The notes under the pieces are model-generated. The model saw nothing but the letters and a program-made list of their open reading frames with translations, was not told where the DNA came from and did no database searches. The position numbers and the translations under genes are program-made. A stretch of DNA of 64,000 bases. It comes from Haemonchus contortus. Lineage: Eukaryota; Nematoda; Chromadorea; Rhabditida; Trichostrongylidae. This document shows positions 47,901-60,260 of the stretch, piece by piece (position 1 is the stretch's first letter; every line of letters starts with the position of its first letter). The DNA lies in assembly GCA_000469685.2 (NCBI GenBank), contig LS997566.1:44007442-44071441 (forward strand). Direction: 5' to 3'.

Positions 47901-48457
47901 ACACTTCTTGTTATCATATCTAGTGATCATCATTCCAAGACTGCGCCAAATCGATCGCGCTTATTGATGAAAAGCCGTTCAACGCCTTTCCATTTTCTCA
48001 ACAATCGACCATCGCTCTGGCATGAAAAGTACACATCGGGGCAAATTAAAGCGCATATCAAAAAACAGGAATCAAAGGGAAGAACTGAAGCCTGCAAACT
48101 GTGAAAGCACCTGACGCTTCGAACTATTCAGCTTTAAATACCTCTGATTAGGTCATAATTCATATATTTTCTAACCTTAACATTATTCCTGTCTAAGAAT
48201 GCAGCTTTGGAACAATCCTCGGCAGCTTTGTTCCATGCTTTGAGCTGAAACAGGAGTGAGTAAGAAACAATACTAATAAAGCACAAGTAAAAAGTACAAC
48301 ATACATTCATATGACATAGCGCCCGATTAGTAAAATACGTAGAAACATGAGGATTTCTAATAATCGCTTTACTATAGGCATCTATTGCTTCCTGATATCG
48401 TCCTTGTTGGAAGAAACGATTACCATCGTGTTTGAGATCTTCTGTAGATTCTGACAT
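44977..48457 (-). CDS. chn-1: CHIP/STUB1 orthologue, TPR and U-box E3 ubiquitin ligase
   Basis: CHIP docks on Hsp70/Hsp90 through its TPR domain and ubiquitinates their clients through a C-terminal U-box. Seven minus-strand exons with consistent phases (48457-48305, 48244-48176, 46579-46481, 46404-46289, 46188-46014, 45372-45231, 45107-44977) encode about 294 aa; human CHIP has 303. The TPR domain starts near residue 7 ([21 protein letters not shown], first repeat; further repeats to about 107). A charged helical stretch follows, with [14 protein letters not shown] and LDSLFAQ. The U-box has [35 protein letters not shown] and [17 protein letters not shown], and the protein ends at [12 protein letters not shown]. 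The start follows a splice-acceptor-like TTCTAG 6 bases upstream. Intron 2 (1.6 kb) carries a MITE. The next gene is divergent. Confidence 0.96.
47362..47886. mobile_element. 525-bp Tc/mariner-type MITE in chn-1 intron 2
   Basis: Inverted repeats of about 28 bp (CAGTAGCGCTCRAAAGTCTT and onward to GGTGAAAT) are flanked by TA on both sides (47360-47361 and 47887-47888). It holds no transposase; the short ORFs inside are not family members I know. Confidence 0.85.
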
Positions 48458-48463
48458 ATCGCT

Positions 48464-48469
48464 CTAGAA
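48464..48469 (-). promoter_or_regulatory. putative trans-splice acceptor of chn-1
   Basis: The minus strand reads TTCTAG just before AGCGAT and the start codon, which leaves a 6-base leader. This spacing is typical of spliced-leader addition in nematodes. The site is weaker than TTTCAG. Confidence 0.5.
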
Positions 48470-49262
48470 CAAAGAGCATTAGCAAAATGATCACTGCCAG
48501 GTTCGCATAATAGACTCGAAAAAAACACCGGCTGGATGTCGAAGGGATAAAACCCTTTTAAAAGCAGGACGTGAGTTAAAACGTTCCTGTCGCAATAGCT
48601 CGTAGGATATGAAACATCACGCGAGCGATTACGGACCTATGAGCAGGGGCTCGCCGCTTTGAGATGATTCCCAAGCCTTAGCAACGAACAGACTGGTATT
48701 TTCACGTTCTAGGTCCTTGAGGGAGTAGGGACCCAGTCATAGTGTGCAATCTGACGGCCTGGTTGGTGGTTACAATTCTTGTCTCGGGATTTATTCGGGT
48801 ACGTTCTCTGGGACATTTCGTAGTAGCCCAACTTTTGACGTTGTTACTGCTTAAAGGTCTCTGATCTGATGATGTTATTGAGAGTTTATCATTCATAAGT
48901 CCTTCTCAGCTTCATGACCATTGCTTTTCTTGGACAAGTTTTCGTCCGTTCTTCTTCATTTTGTCGCAATCGCAAGGGAATCCGGTCCACTTTGTCGGAC
49001 TCTCCATTGTCCGCCTATTAGCTCGTTCATACTAATCGATACGGTCTTTTTTCTATTCCGCTCAGTGATTGTAATAAATACACCACCTGTTTTATATCAT
49101 TTTTGTACTTCTATATATTTTCGTATGGAGTGGAGAAACCTGGTTAGGTGATCGTTTCGGGTCGAATCGACAATTTTGTTTGTTTGTTTTCTTTTTGTTT
49201 TTCGAACCGCTTTGTCTTCCTTTTGCCTTTCCTGTGTGGCTCATAATTTTTAACGTTTTGCC

Positions 49263-49269
49263 CATTCAG
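49263..49269 (+). promoter_or_regulatory. putative trans-splice acceptor of sut-2
   Basis: CATTCAG lies downstream of a T-rich stretch and 9 bases before the ATG at 49279. This matches the usual position of a nematode spliced-leader acceptor. Confidence 0.6.
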
Positions 49270-49278
49270 GTAGAACTA

Positions 49279-52200
49279 ATGGCTGTTGGACAGGGCGTAG
49301 ATGTGTCAAAGAAGCTCAAGGTTTGTGCATCGATCGAATTATCGGTCAGCCATCAATAAAACAAGTTGTTCAGGCTGCCATCAAAGCGAAATTAGAAGAA
49401 CTCGGCGTCTATGTTGATGATGAACTTCCCGAATACATCATGGTTATGATTGCAAACAAAAAGGAAAAGAATCAGATGAAGGACGATCTTAATTTGTTTT
49501 TGGGAAAATGCACGAATAAATTCGTGGATTGGTTAGTGTTCGTTCCACGTTGCGCACTTTATAAAACATTGTTGCATTTGAAAGTATTTGGACAACACGG
49601 GTGAAGAAGCATTATAAGAAGCGTGCTTGTTCATTTTTACAAAATCTGGAAGAGTGGATTGTGGAAAGCTAATTGCGTGAAGTTTCCTCCCCCAACACTT
49701 GCTTTCGAATATAAAATGTTACAATATATTAGTATGAATTGTATGAAATCAGCGATTACCAGTCAAACCCTGAGAGCTATCTTTTAAGGCTTTTTGATCT
49801 GTTCGAGAGACTACAAACAGTTGCAAGCAAACCTGATAGTCAATCTGGAAATGAAAAACCTAGCAAGGTAATAAATTTCAGTATCTGTTCACCCGGCTAA
49901 TTCAATTTTGAGGCCATGAAAAAAGCAAGGGAATACAAAATAGAGCTTACAGGAAAGCTCCAAAGACAAAGATCGCAGGAAAGATGTGGAGTCTACCTCA
50001 CATGGTTCAAAAAGGGATGAGCGACGAGGTAAGTGATTTTATTTCGAGCCTAGGGCAACGCTTGTTCAAGTTTTAGTAAATAGCAGTGGCTAAATGAATT
50101 GGAGGGCGGTGTCATGAGTGTGCTTTCTATTTTTTCTTATCGTTTGAGAGTAATGTCTGAGAAAATACCTTCACTCATTCGTGGGAGTTTTTTTTTTTTG
50201 TTTTCCTCGTGAACCTAATCGGAAGTACCTTGAAAATTATACATGCTTTGATTTTTGCAGAAGCAAAATCTCACGAGTCATCTTCACATCGACATGCTGA
50301 ACCTGAGTCAAAGAAACGCGAAACTGAGAAGGAGAAGGAACGAGAAAAGGAGCGAGAACGGGAAAAGGAACGGGAGCGGGAGAAGGAGAAAGAAAGGGTC
50401 CGTCAAATGGAGAAAGCCAAAGAGAAAGAACGCGAAGAACGGGTTAGGGAAGCGGAGCAGCGGGCTAAAGAAGCTGAGCGGCAGGAGAAAACTCGTGAAC
50501 AAGAGAAGTATGCCTTTTCAAGTTTTGTTTCCATATCTGCTAACTTTATTTTTCATTGCTATAAGCAGAGGCTGAAACTCAACAGTTTTTCGATTTTCAA
50601 TTTTCAGATCAAAGTCTCGGTCAGAAGTTACCCGATCTCGCGATACGGTCCGACCAACAAGGAGAACGAAAGATCGCAGATCACGCTCTCGTTCACGTTC
50701 AAGAACTTGGTCGGATGACGATTTCGAGCAAGAGGTTGAAGCACGAAACAAAAAGGTAAATGCGGGCAAGCGACTGTTAGCTGACCAAAATTGGTTTCGT
50801 CTTTTCTACTGGCACAATAAGGTTCCTTTTTTACTCAAAGTAGTGCCAAGTCGAAAACCACGAGTTTAGGTGGCTTCTTCTGTAGTTGCTCAACGCGCAC
50901 TTGCTGCCAGTCCTGAACCAGTCAAAGTTTCCTCGCAGGTTCGTGTCATGCGGAAGGTCAAAACTGCTACTAGGTGGGCATCTAGATTTTTCGAAATACT
51001 TTTTTTCCGTTTGAAAACATTTTCGTAGTGTGTGAGTTTAGCTAAGAAGCATCAATTAAATTCATACTCATTTATCCTTTGTGACTTGTTCGAAGGAATA
51101 TAAGTTATGAAATGAAGAATAGAGTAAAAAACCGTTTTTTAATAAGCTTTAAATAAAGTACAGATAAAACTTTTAGTTATCGACAAAGCTCCTAGTTTTC
51201 TAAAATACGGCACTGTGGTGAGCTTTTTCAAGGCGAAGTAGGATAAAGAAAGTAACTCAGCGTTTTAACTTTCGTGTTGCATGTTTTTCAGTTCCAAAAG
51301 GATCTTGGGGAAAGATTTCGATCCTGTCGAACTCCTATGAGTTTTTGTTCAACCTTTTCACTATCTACCGAGCTCTAGGCAACACGTTTCCATGTTTGTG
51401 ATGAACTGATTAGACCTAGCTTAATGGGATCTGCAACTTGTTCATTTTTTGGCAACTGATCTTTTTTGAAAAATTGCATCATCATGATTGCGTAGAACCA
51501 CTTAACCTAAACTGCTAACATTTCCGCTCACTCTTTCACTTGTGCAACTTGAGAGCGTTGAGCTTGCATAATATTCATAATCAGAGCAGACAATCCTAGG
51601 CTGCAAGTAAAGAATTTTGGGAAGAAAGGATTCTATTCAATCAGTAAATGTTCCAGTTTTGATCTTTATGATGTCTAAAATAGCTCTCTTACTTTTATAG
51701 TTCAGTGGAAAACTTGGTAACGAGTTTGACGTCAACGAGTAGTTGATGTTAACAGCGTGAAATTCTCAGTTTTCATTGTTATATAGGGGATTACGAGTGA
51801 GAAAGATCAAGTCTTTGATTTGAAATTTTAGTGAAATCGAGAAGAAAACAATGAAGGCAGGATCATCTATGTTCCTGAAAGCAATGAATCAAGCAAGCGT
51901 GAGCGCTGGTTATGGCTCATCTCTTTTGGAGAAGAAGGTGAGCGTTGCCGAGCCTTATCTTCGGGTTACTCACTATAATAATAGTTTGATTGTTTACTAA
52001 CTAAAAGACCAAATTTAAGAAGACTTCGGTTCACAGTCGAGTGACGAAATCTCCTCTCAAGAATCAGAGTAGTCGAGCAAATGTTGTGGAGGTGGATAGC
52101 GATGAGTTAGTTTACTGCATATTTCTTTTTATTTTTTTGATTACTAAAGAGCGCATCTGTCCGGGAGATAGTAAGTAACTCATGAAAGTGGGCAGAGCTT

Positions 52201-55067
52201 TCACGTTTATGAATCAGCACTAGCGTACTCATCCCGATTGCTTGCTGTCCTGTCCATTTTTGTTGCACTTTTTTTGGTGCATTTTTATTCTGGAGTTAGG
52301 ATTTCCAGGGAAAATGCATGTGAATCAGAAGTGATTGTAAGCGATGCATCTCGTGCTCGCTCGGTTAGCCCCAAAATTACGGTGACATTGAAAGGCGCTA
52401 AAGAGCATATCGGTGCGAAGGGAACAGTCAAGAAAGCCAACCTGAAACGTCATAAAGAGAAGGAGAGTGGAGGTAATACCATTTTTCGTTTTTTATAATC
52501 CTACAGCCGACCTATAATATCCTCTCTCTATCATTCTCGCTCTATTCTATGACAAGCAGCTTGCTCAATTAACCCCATTTGTATATCGAATTTCTAAATT
52601 CTGTTCTGAATTAATTTGAATTCTTTGTAGATGCCAAAAATGGAGGTGTCGTAGTTGTGCCAGAAAAACGTGGTCGAACCGTGGAAATCGATAACGACGT
52701 GTCGGTAAGTAAAGTTTCTCTTTTTTGTTTATTTCTCCAATATTAGACTTCGGTATCGACGCCGTATAGCTATTCCTATTAAGTCATAGTTTACATAAGG
52801 GACAAATTGAATGTTGGTACCCGTACATTTAGTCCACACTAGGTGTCGACAGCTTGAGAAACATCGAGGGTGTGAAATAAATATTAATCAATATCATGTG
52901 CTTCAGGATGGCCTTGAATCCCCATCCATCCGAAAGTGGGATGGTCAGATTCAGTTGGACGAGGAAGACACGACCGATGATGACGGTCAGCCTGCCCCTT
53001 TTTTAAATGTAGATGCCATGATATTTGATCCGTTCCAGAGGCAAAGATCGATGCTGTATTGGCTGATGCTCGAGGTGTTTCGACCTCGATGGATGAAGAT
53101 GGAGAAGTCCCACCTACGCACCAGCTAAGTCGGGGAAACAGCTGGTCCGGGTATACGGGTTCGCCGACGCAACAGCAAAGTAAAGATGCTCCGAACTATG
53201 TTCCTACTCCGCTGTCAAAAGTGGGTTCCGAGACTACTTTTGCTTTTCATCTTTTTAGAATGCCTCCTTTGTTAACATAACAATTGTTTAGTTTCGTTGC
53301 CTATTCTTTTCTTGTTTGTGAAAACTTTTTGGGTGTAGTGGTGTGAATGGATGGAATGGAAGGTATTATGACGTGATGGGCTTTCAAATAACCCCGCTGG
53401 AAAATTTCGGTGATGTTGGAAGAAATTTCTCGCAAGAAGGTTAATGATAACTTGGGTTGGTGGTTAGTGATCCAGGTAAACTGAACTCAGCGCCAAGTTC
53501 GTTCTCAGTGTATTTCAGTAGATATAAAATTGGTCGTTTTGATTGGTTGCATCGCTTTTTGACTGACTAGAATTCGATCGCTCATGTAAAGGTCCCCTAA
53601 AGTATGCTCTTGTCTTCTCTACGGCATTTAATGGGATTGAATCTGTGTCCAAAACTGCTATGCTATAATGAAAATCAATGTTGTTACGTCCTGAAGGCTA
53701 TGCCCTATTCGCTATCCACTAACTGCGATTTCCGGGCATTTCCCTATCGCTCTTGACTGCTTCCTCCGTTTCCGTCTTAATTCCTCATCCTTTCCTTGAC
53801 GACTGCGCTTAATGCAAGAGGCGGAAAAGCACTTTACTTTTCAACTATTACCATTTGTCAATGATCAGTAAATGAGTACAATTTCAGGAGGACACCGGAA
53901 ATTTCCCAACGGTCACAAAAATTCCAGAACGCTGTCGATTTTGGCCAGCATGCAGACAAGGAGAAAATTGCTCCTATACTCATCCTACTAAACAGTGCAT
54001 GTAAGCGGCCTATTTTTCTATGTGGTCTCATTGTTATTGTCCTCGTTGTCATTCTTTTTTATTTTTATCTTTTATTTCTATCGTTTCATGTGTAATTGAG
54101 TTATTTTTAATTAGTTCAATCTTGGTGCTTGAAAGGTAGAAGGAGACGTTCTTTGCTCTTGTTGTTCGTTTGATGTTTCTAAGTTTGCATTCTTCAGAAA
54201 CTTCCCTCATTGTTCATTTGGTTCTCGTTGTCTTTATATTCATCCACCATGTCGGTACGATCGCAAGTGTGTGAATCCGAGTTGCCCCTATACTCATGGA
54301 AAAATATCAGCTGTTGCGATGTCGGCACCAGCCAGTACTACCCCTCAGGTACGATATTTGTACATTTATAATCTGACTGTCGTAGTTCAAAGATTCAAGA
54401 GACTGTTCAAGATACCTCAACCGGTGGCGCCACCAGCGCCAGTCGCAGCAGCTGAGTCAACAAAAATCTCGCCTGAGTACGTTTTTGTAATTTGACTTTA
54501 TTTTTCCCGTGTTTTCAGTTCGATTTTTATTGAATGATTTAAGTGTACCGCTTGCTGCTGAACCAGCTTCTGTCCCAAGTCTTGCATCACTCACGCCCTG
54601 TCTATTCGGCAACAAGTGCAAAAAACCGAATTGCGCTTTTAAACATCCAAAGGTATGTAAGCTTTTTTTTTTTTGTTAATCAGTGAACCTGAGTAAATGT
54701 AACTGATTTTCGTGGAAAGATGTGTCAATATTGTGAAAGAGACACTTTTCTGAAGCTATTATGATTTTCTATAACTTGTCGTGTTATATGCTCCTCGATT
54801 CTTTGTCAGGTTAATGGGCTCTTTTATAGAATCTGGGTTCTGCTGCTAAGCCCATGACCACAGAAAGAAAATCAATGCTCAGATATAGTAATGCTGTAGG
54901 AACTTCTGATTCAAGCTCTTATGCACGTTTCATTCCAGGCGTGCCATTATGGTTCCTCTTGCATGAACGCAAATTGCTACTTCTATCATCCACCGATGCC
55001 GAAGCCTGTTTTTGGTGCTGCGGTGGCTGCCAAGTACAAATGGAAGGCCTCGAGTGCTAGTGCATAG
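49279..55067 (+). CDS. sut-2: ZC3H14/SUT-2 orthologue, nuclear poly(A)-binding CCCH zinc-finger protein
   Basis: This family (ZC3H14/MSUT2, dNab2, Nab2) binds poly(A) and limits tail length; C. elegans sut-2 mutants suppress tau toxicity. Eighteen exons: 49279-49320, 49374-49531, 49789-49867, 49953-50028, 50261-50507, 50608-50755, 50870-50973, 51832-51937, 52008-52105, 52309-52472, 52631-52704, 52907-52985, 53039-53220, 53888-54000, 54198-54348, 54412-54476 (start could be 54400), 54544-54652, 54939-55067. The N-terminal PWI-like domain has KLEELGVYVDDELPEYIMVM and LNLFLGKCTNKFVDWLFDLF. A KE/RE-rich region (exon 5) and an SR-like stretch (exon 6) follow. Five CCCH fingers close the protein: CRFWPACRQGENCSYTH, then NFPHCSFGSRCLYIH (its first Cys appears changed at the splice junction), CRYDRKCVNPSCPYTH, CLFGNKCKKPNCAFKH and CHYGSSCMNANCYFYH. 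All phases agree. Confidence 0.95.
50320..50507 (+). other. sut-2: sut-2 KE/RE-rich low-complexity region
   Basis: Exon 5 consists largely of purine-rich GAR/AAR codons for KEREKERE-type repeats, about 60 residues. It is likely a long charged single alpha-helix or a disordered linker. The purine-only DNA also gives a long ORF in a shifted frame and on the other strand; those are shadows. Confidence 0.8.
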
Positions 55068-55680
55068 TTTGGATCGCTAGAACGAGTTGTACAAACATGT
55101 AGGAACATTGTTCCTTATGTGATATTCTTTAAAACATGCCTGGATGTTCATTGTGTTCAATTTTTACTTTTCTGATTATATACAAAACTTTATCCGGTAT
55201 CCTCATATCATCTCTGGTATCTTCCACGTCCATCCACCATTTCAAAAAACCCTTGGTGCGTTACTGGTAATCTGATGAAACTCTGGATTAGCTGTGACTA
55301 AGAGCCCCAATGTTATCAAGGGAGTGTAGTATTCGTCAAATCAAATCACTTACTCTAAAATTGAAAAGCTGTTGATCCAATATATCGTTGTTCGCGGTAA
55401 AAAAATGAGCTCTGAACAATCCTCCCGGACTGTAAGGCATCAGCTTTCCTTGGACCCATGGAATTGGTTTCTGATACATCACTCAATGCCAAAAGAAAAA
55501 GTGCTCGGAGATGACCGGTTCTGCATACAATTTGCATACCGTTCCCATTAACATAAACCGTAAACTTTTTTAACTCTGTGATCCTATTGAATCTAGTTTT
55601 ATAGTCCGATTTTGGGATAGAAAGGAAGTTGTTCGTAGGGTGTGAAAGTTTAGAATAGTAACAGAACAGAATAATTCGAA

Positions 55681-55831
55681 ATGCCTCCTGTTTGCTTAAG
55701 TATGACGGTACTCCCGCTTCTGTTCCTACTATCTACTGCAATAGCACGTTCTCTTCTCATGAGGTTTTCGAGAGTGGATAATTGTTGTTATAAAATTTGT
55801 AAAGAAGCCTCCTCCATCGATGAATTGGCAA
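55681..55831 (+). CDS. possible first exon of a small cysteine-containing secreted peptide
   Basis: The frame opens with a convincing signal peptide (MTVLPLLFLLSTAIARS). It then reads FSRVDNCCYKICKEASSIDE and reaches a perfect donor (A|GTAAGT at 55832). The CC-x3-C pattern after a short acidic turn recalls an insulin A-chain, but no B-chain precedes it. The next cysteine is not at the usual spacing unless it lies in another exon. No downstream exon was identified. This could be a real peptide gene or a chance ORF of 85 codons. Confidence 0.25.
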
Positions 55832-56549
55832 GTAAGTGGCTTCTGAAGATTGAATGCAGGGAAGCATCAAAGTTAGCAAATCATCTGTTTATTATCTTAT
55901 TCTTTTCTACGCTATTGGCGTTATCTCCGTTCTCTTAGGTAAGGTTAAGTTAGGATGGTCAAGTTAGCTAGGAACTATTTTTGAATATTGAATATATGGG
56001 AATTATAGAAATCTAGGAAGTAGGAGTTTCGCATCCCAATTGATTAGGTTCAGAAGATTCGTTCAAGGGACTACGATTATGTTATTAGTTCCCGTTAGTA
56101 TTGTTGCCACCATTGTTATTTCTCGAAATTTCCTGCTGTTTACATCTAAGTAACGTTGTAATGGAGGGTAGTAGTGAGTATTTTAGGATTTGGAGTTGGA
56201 TGTTTCGTACGAGCACTGGTGTATGGGAATGGGATTGCTTCTGTCAGATGGTTTTCTTTACCGGCTAGTTGTCATTATCAACTGATTGTGCTTTCTTTGT
56301 AATCATATTGCGTTAGCAACAATAATCTATACTGGCACCGTATTCATTAGGCGAACTTTGTGGTAAAAATGTTTTCGCTTTTGGGAATACGTTCTCACCA
56401 TGTTTTTTTTTATTTCTACGGAATAGTTATTGATTTTTCGTCTTCTACCTTCCATACTCTAATGTAATGGTCGTATTTTTCTACCTTCATTGTCGTTGAT
56501 GCATTATTTATGAATGCTGCAGTATTATAGAGTAAAGAGTGATTTTCTA

Positions 56550-56757
56550 TGAGTTTTGAATGCACATGTAGCCTAATGACTTGCAGTGGCCAGACGATGT
56601 TCAAGCCAGTGCTTACACCATCCCAAATGAGCCTCGCACTGATTATGACCGATCCCGAAAGGATGTGAAGGTTGGCCTGAGTGGGAACTCATCCGAGATT
56701 CGATCCTGGGAGATCATGTAGATATTGTGTGTCCTTAGCCTGTATACCACCTCCATA
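56550..56757 (-). repeat. SINE copy
   Basis: Minus orientation. B-box remnant (complement of GAGATTCGATCCTGGG) and head end (complement of TGTATACCACCTCCATAA), with part of the body. Confidence 0.65.
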
Positions 56758-57659
56758 AAGCAGGTTTATAGTAGTGGCGAATTTTCAAACTAAGGACAGG
56801 TCTATCTTGGATAGCATGAACGTATTTTACTGGCTCCAGTTACACTTTGTGGAGACCGGATGAACGTTCAGTTACAAGCGTCTTTAAGATTTCACAGTGA
56901 CAAGAAGCGCGTGGCGTAGCCTGTATTTCGTCAATAGTCCTTGTACTTTATTGTAGGTGCATATAAAAGCTGTTGGCTGCTATATATAGCTATAATAAAG
57001 TACAAGTGGTGTAGACGATCCAGTACTATGTGGGGTGTATAGGTACGAAATGTAGTAATACAGAACTCCAGTACCGTTCCCATGTGAGTTGGGAGGATTC
57101 TGAAGAAGCTCAATCCCCCTGGATCCCCCAGTCAGCCCCTATGCTAATTGTAAGGCTCGTAAGCATTCATACCAATTAAGCTCGTAACCGTCGATCCCAC
57201 AGGTCCCTCTCAAGTGGCTGATCATTTGTTTCCGGCTCGACTATCAAGTACTCAGAAAAGGTCGTGAGTTCAGCGCGTGCTAATCCGACCCGTCTGTTTG
57301 CGCTGCAAAGGGCTTTGGTTTTTGAGGTGAGCTTTCTCGTAGATGGTTCGTTGCGTTCGCTGTGTCCTAAAGCCTTTTCTGTTCAACCCTACTTTTGTTT
57401 TGAGCTTCCCATGGTAACTGTCGAAATAGTAAGAAAATAGCTGTCAAAATTACTTCACTGTGTCAGTGCTATTAAATCTGCTCGGGAATGTCGACAGAGT
57501 TTTTTCTACTGCTCCCGTATCTAATGTTTGACTTGTTTTTATTTTTTAATCGCATGCAGGCGCTGTTGATTCTCTGTCTACGATGTCGCAGACAATTTTT
57601 GTAATCAATGCCTACGTCTACGAAAATTGTCTGCGGCACTGTATAGAAGAGCTTCCCCT

Positions 57660-57670
57660 CCCCCCCCCCC
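57660..57670 (+). repeat. C11 tract with an adjacent small hairpin
   Basis: Eleven C in a row. At 57585-57637 an imperfect inverted repeat (GCAGACAATTTTTGTA against its complement with one change) forms a hairpin with a 15-base loop. Confidence 0.7.
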
Positions 57671-58784
57671 TCCGCATTGGGCCTTTCTGGCTACTACCTC
57701 TGATTAATTAATCACACTAGTATTCGCCTACACGCTAGTTTCTGATGCTGCTCTAATGTACGAAAACTAATTGAACTCCAATAACAAAACGAGCTACTAA
57801 GATTTGGAGTGCAGAAGAAAGGGGAGTAGAAGTGATCTGAAATGAGCAGCTGGAAATGAGAGGATGCAAGAAGTCCCAGTCGTTTCCGACCGAGTTTCAT
57901 AATCTACAGCTGGAAGAAACTAGATGAGTTCGGAGCGTTCTGAAGTTCAGCCCCTCATAGGTGCTCACCACAGCGCCACCTTTGCTATGCTGGCTACATT
58001 ACCAAACCAACCTCGAAAAAAACCTCAGTTTACAGCAATCGTTGCAGGTCTCAGGGGCAGTGTATAAACAACCGAGCAGTCCACATGTCTGATTATCTGC
58101 TCATAGGTCGGCACAGGTCACCTATCTGAATCGTATCTAGGCCACCCTGAATCAGGGATAATCTGACTGAGTGGAATAATGCAAATTCTCATTTTCTTTT
58201 GTCGGGGCTACTCTGGGAACCTATAATCGTTAGAATCCCTTCCACTGTCATAGCACAAACTGTCCTAGCTCGAATATCAACGGTCACGATTTTAACCAAT
58301 GTCTACTGTTTTTCTTAATGTAAAAAAATCGTGGAAGCAAGATTCTCAGGCGAACCCGTTCCGATAGCTTGGCTGAACGCCCACCGAAATGTGCTTGACC
58401 ATTTACTTTTCGGTAAACATCACCAACAGGTCCACTATTTGAACATTTTATTTTCGAGCGTTTATGCTAATGTTGTCATACTGAAGCCTTTCTTTGTACG
58501 TCAATTTTTTTGCATTTGTTGAGATCTTATTATGTACGTCTAAAAATCTTTCTGAAACGTGTCATTTCGACTCCTTCACTTGTATTTTTTTTTTGTTTTC
58601 AAAAGAAATTGAGCGATGCCTCATCGTTAGATTGTTTAGCTCGTGAGGGTTGTTGTGTTCTGTTTAAATTTTTGTTTACATATATAATTTTTTACCATTC
58701 TCACTATCATTTTCAAGCTAAAAGGGATGAGGTAGTGCAAGTACGAGTAGCGCACAGGATCACATGCATATCTAGTCTGAAGAC

Positions 58785-59010
58785 CGTATCCCGGCTCGAT
58801 ACCCGCCAAGGCCAACGGAGCATTTCATCCTCGAGGGCCGTCCAATGGTAGGAATCTCGTTTGGGATAATGAAAGAGCTGACTTGAACATCGGCTGGACA
58901 CCGCCTTTCATTTAAACTGTCTTATATGTATACCTGTTCAATAAGGCCAGGGCAATTCCTAGAGGAAGTGGAATATGAGGGCATAGCCCATGAACAACGC
59001 CAAAGCATTT
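58785..59010 (+). repeat. old SINE remnant
   Basis: Plus orientation. CCCGGCTCGATACCCGCCAA is a degraded B-box region; GAGCTGACTTGAACATCGGC matches the body. Confidence 0.5.
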
Positions 59011-60169
59011 GATCCCTTTTACTCTCTCTCGAGTTAACTCAGTTGGTAAGGAAGGGATGGGCGCTATGTTTTGGTGTGGACAAAAAGAATGTGTGGTTCG
59101 AAGAAGCTATTCAGTTGAAATGAGCAGAAGGAAGCGAAAACCATCAAACATCAACTTCTTCGGAAGGACACACAGAGAACTCGGAAGAAAATTCTCTATA
59201 CTCAAATGAAGATGATCTTCCCCGTTCTTATCCGAGCACACTTCAGTGCTATACATCTATGGTCTAGACTGTTAGGCGACAAATACTTCACCAACTATTC
59301 TGTCCAAACTGTCCTCAACCCAGTTCCTTGCATTCCTCACTGCCGTGGAGATGTGGATGGAACCAATGCGTGTGTGAGCCGAGTGGAAGTATGAAAGAAG
59401 GTGGAAGAAGGAGAAGGTAGCACGGGAACCTCGTCACTTCGTATGTGGAATCTCACGGACACAACTTTAAAAAGTATCTGCACGGAGGTAAACAAAACTG
59501 CGTGACCCTTCTCCAGGATAGCGTGAGTGGTAGCAATTCTTTTTCGTACTTTATTTTCATGCTTTCCGCTCCTACTCTTCTTTTTACGCATCCTTTTGTT
59601 TCCAAAGTTTTGTTCGATCGAAATCCCTTTTGTAGACACGATAACTCTCTTTAGCTTATAGCCCCTGGTTACACTTGGTAGCTGAGTTTTCCGTTTTTCG
59701 TAGAAAAGGACACTGTCACTCTTTCAACCGTGAAATATTTATCACTCGTTCGATTTGTACGGCATACACGAGAGCGTTTGAGTGCTCATCAGACCATACG
59801 ATGAGTTAGGGAGTATAGTCGTTGAAATTTGCCAATTTTCCTCCCTCTCCAATCTAAGAGTGAACAGATCTCACAATCGGATGGGGGCGATGGAGTTTGG
59901 TGTGGCTCGGTAAGATTGTCGGTAGTATGACGATACGCTTATAGACACTACTTTACCTGTAACTTTTCCATTTGGACACTCAGTACTCCGAAGTTCGAGT
60001 ATGGCCCAGGAACAAGCTTTCCTATAAACATTTCTAAGCCTTTTCAAGAGTTTAACAATTCACTTTAAAACATCTGGTTTCTTTGTAATTCATCAGCTCA
60101 CATCTACGTGTTTTCAGTGGGCGATAACGGCAATACCGCGACACCACTGTCATGTACACATGCACGCAA

Positions 60170-60260
60170 CTATGAGAATTCGCGTTCATAGTCTGTAGAT
60201 AGCTGTACGCAATAGCGCACACATTTGAACAGCTCGTCCAAAGACATTTCCCACGCAACT
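60170..60260 (-). repeat. dispersed repeat, family R, fragment
   Basis: The minus strand reads GGACGAGCTGTTCAAATGTG, then CGCTATTGCGTACAGCTAT, matching the start of the 6465 block. Confidence 0.5.

Larger units (their letters stand above)
48458..49278. promoter_or_regulatory. shared intergenic region between divergent chn-1 and sut-2
   Basis: The 821 bases between the two start codons must hold both promoters. No TATA box or initiator can be named with confidence. The right end is T-rich and leads into the sut-2 trans-splice acceptor. No SINE or inverted repeat was seen here. Confidence 0.5.

Noticed and set aside
50308..50502. 64-codon Phe/Leu-rich minus-strand ORF
   Set aside because: Complement of the purine-rich KE/RE region of sut-2.
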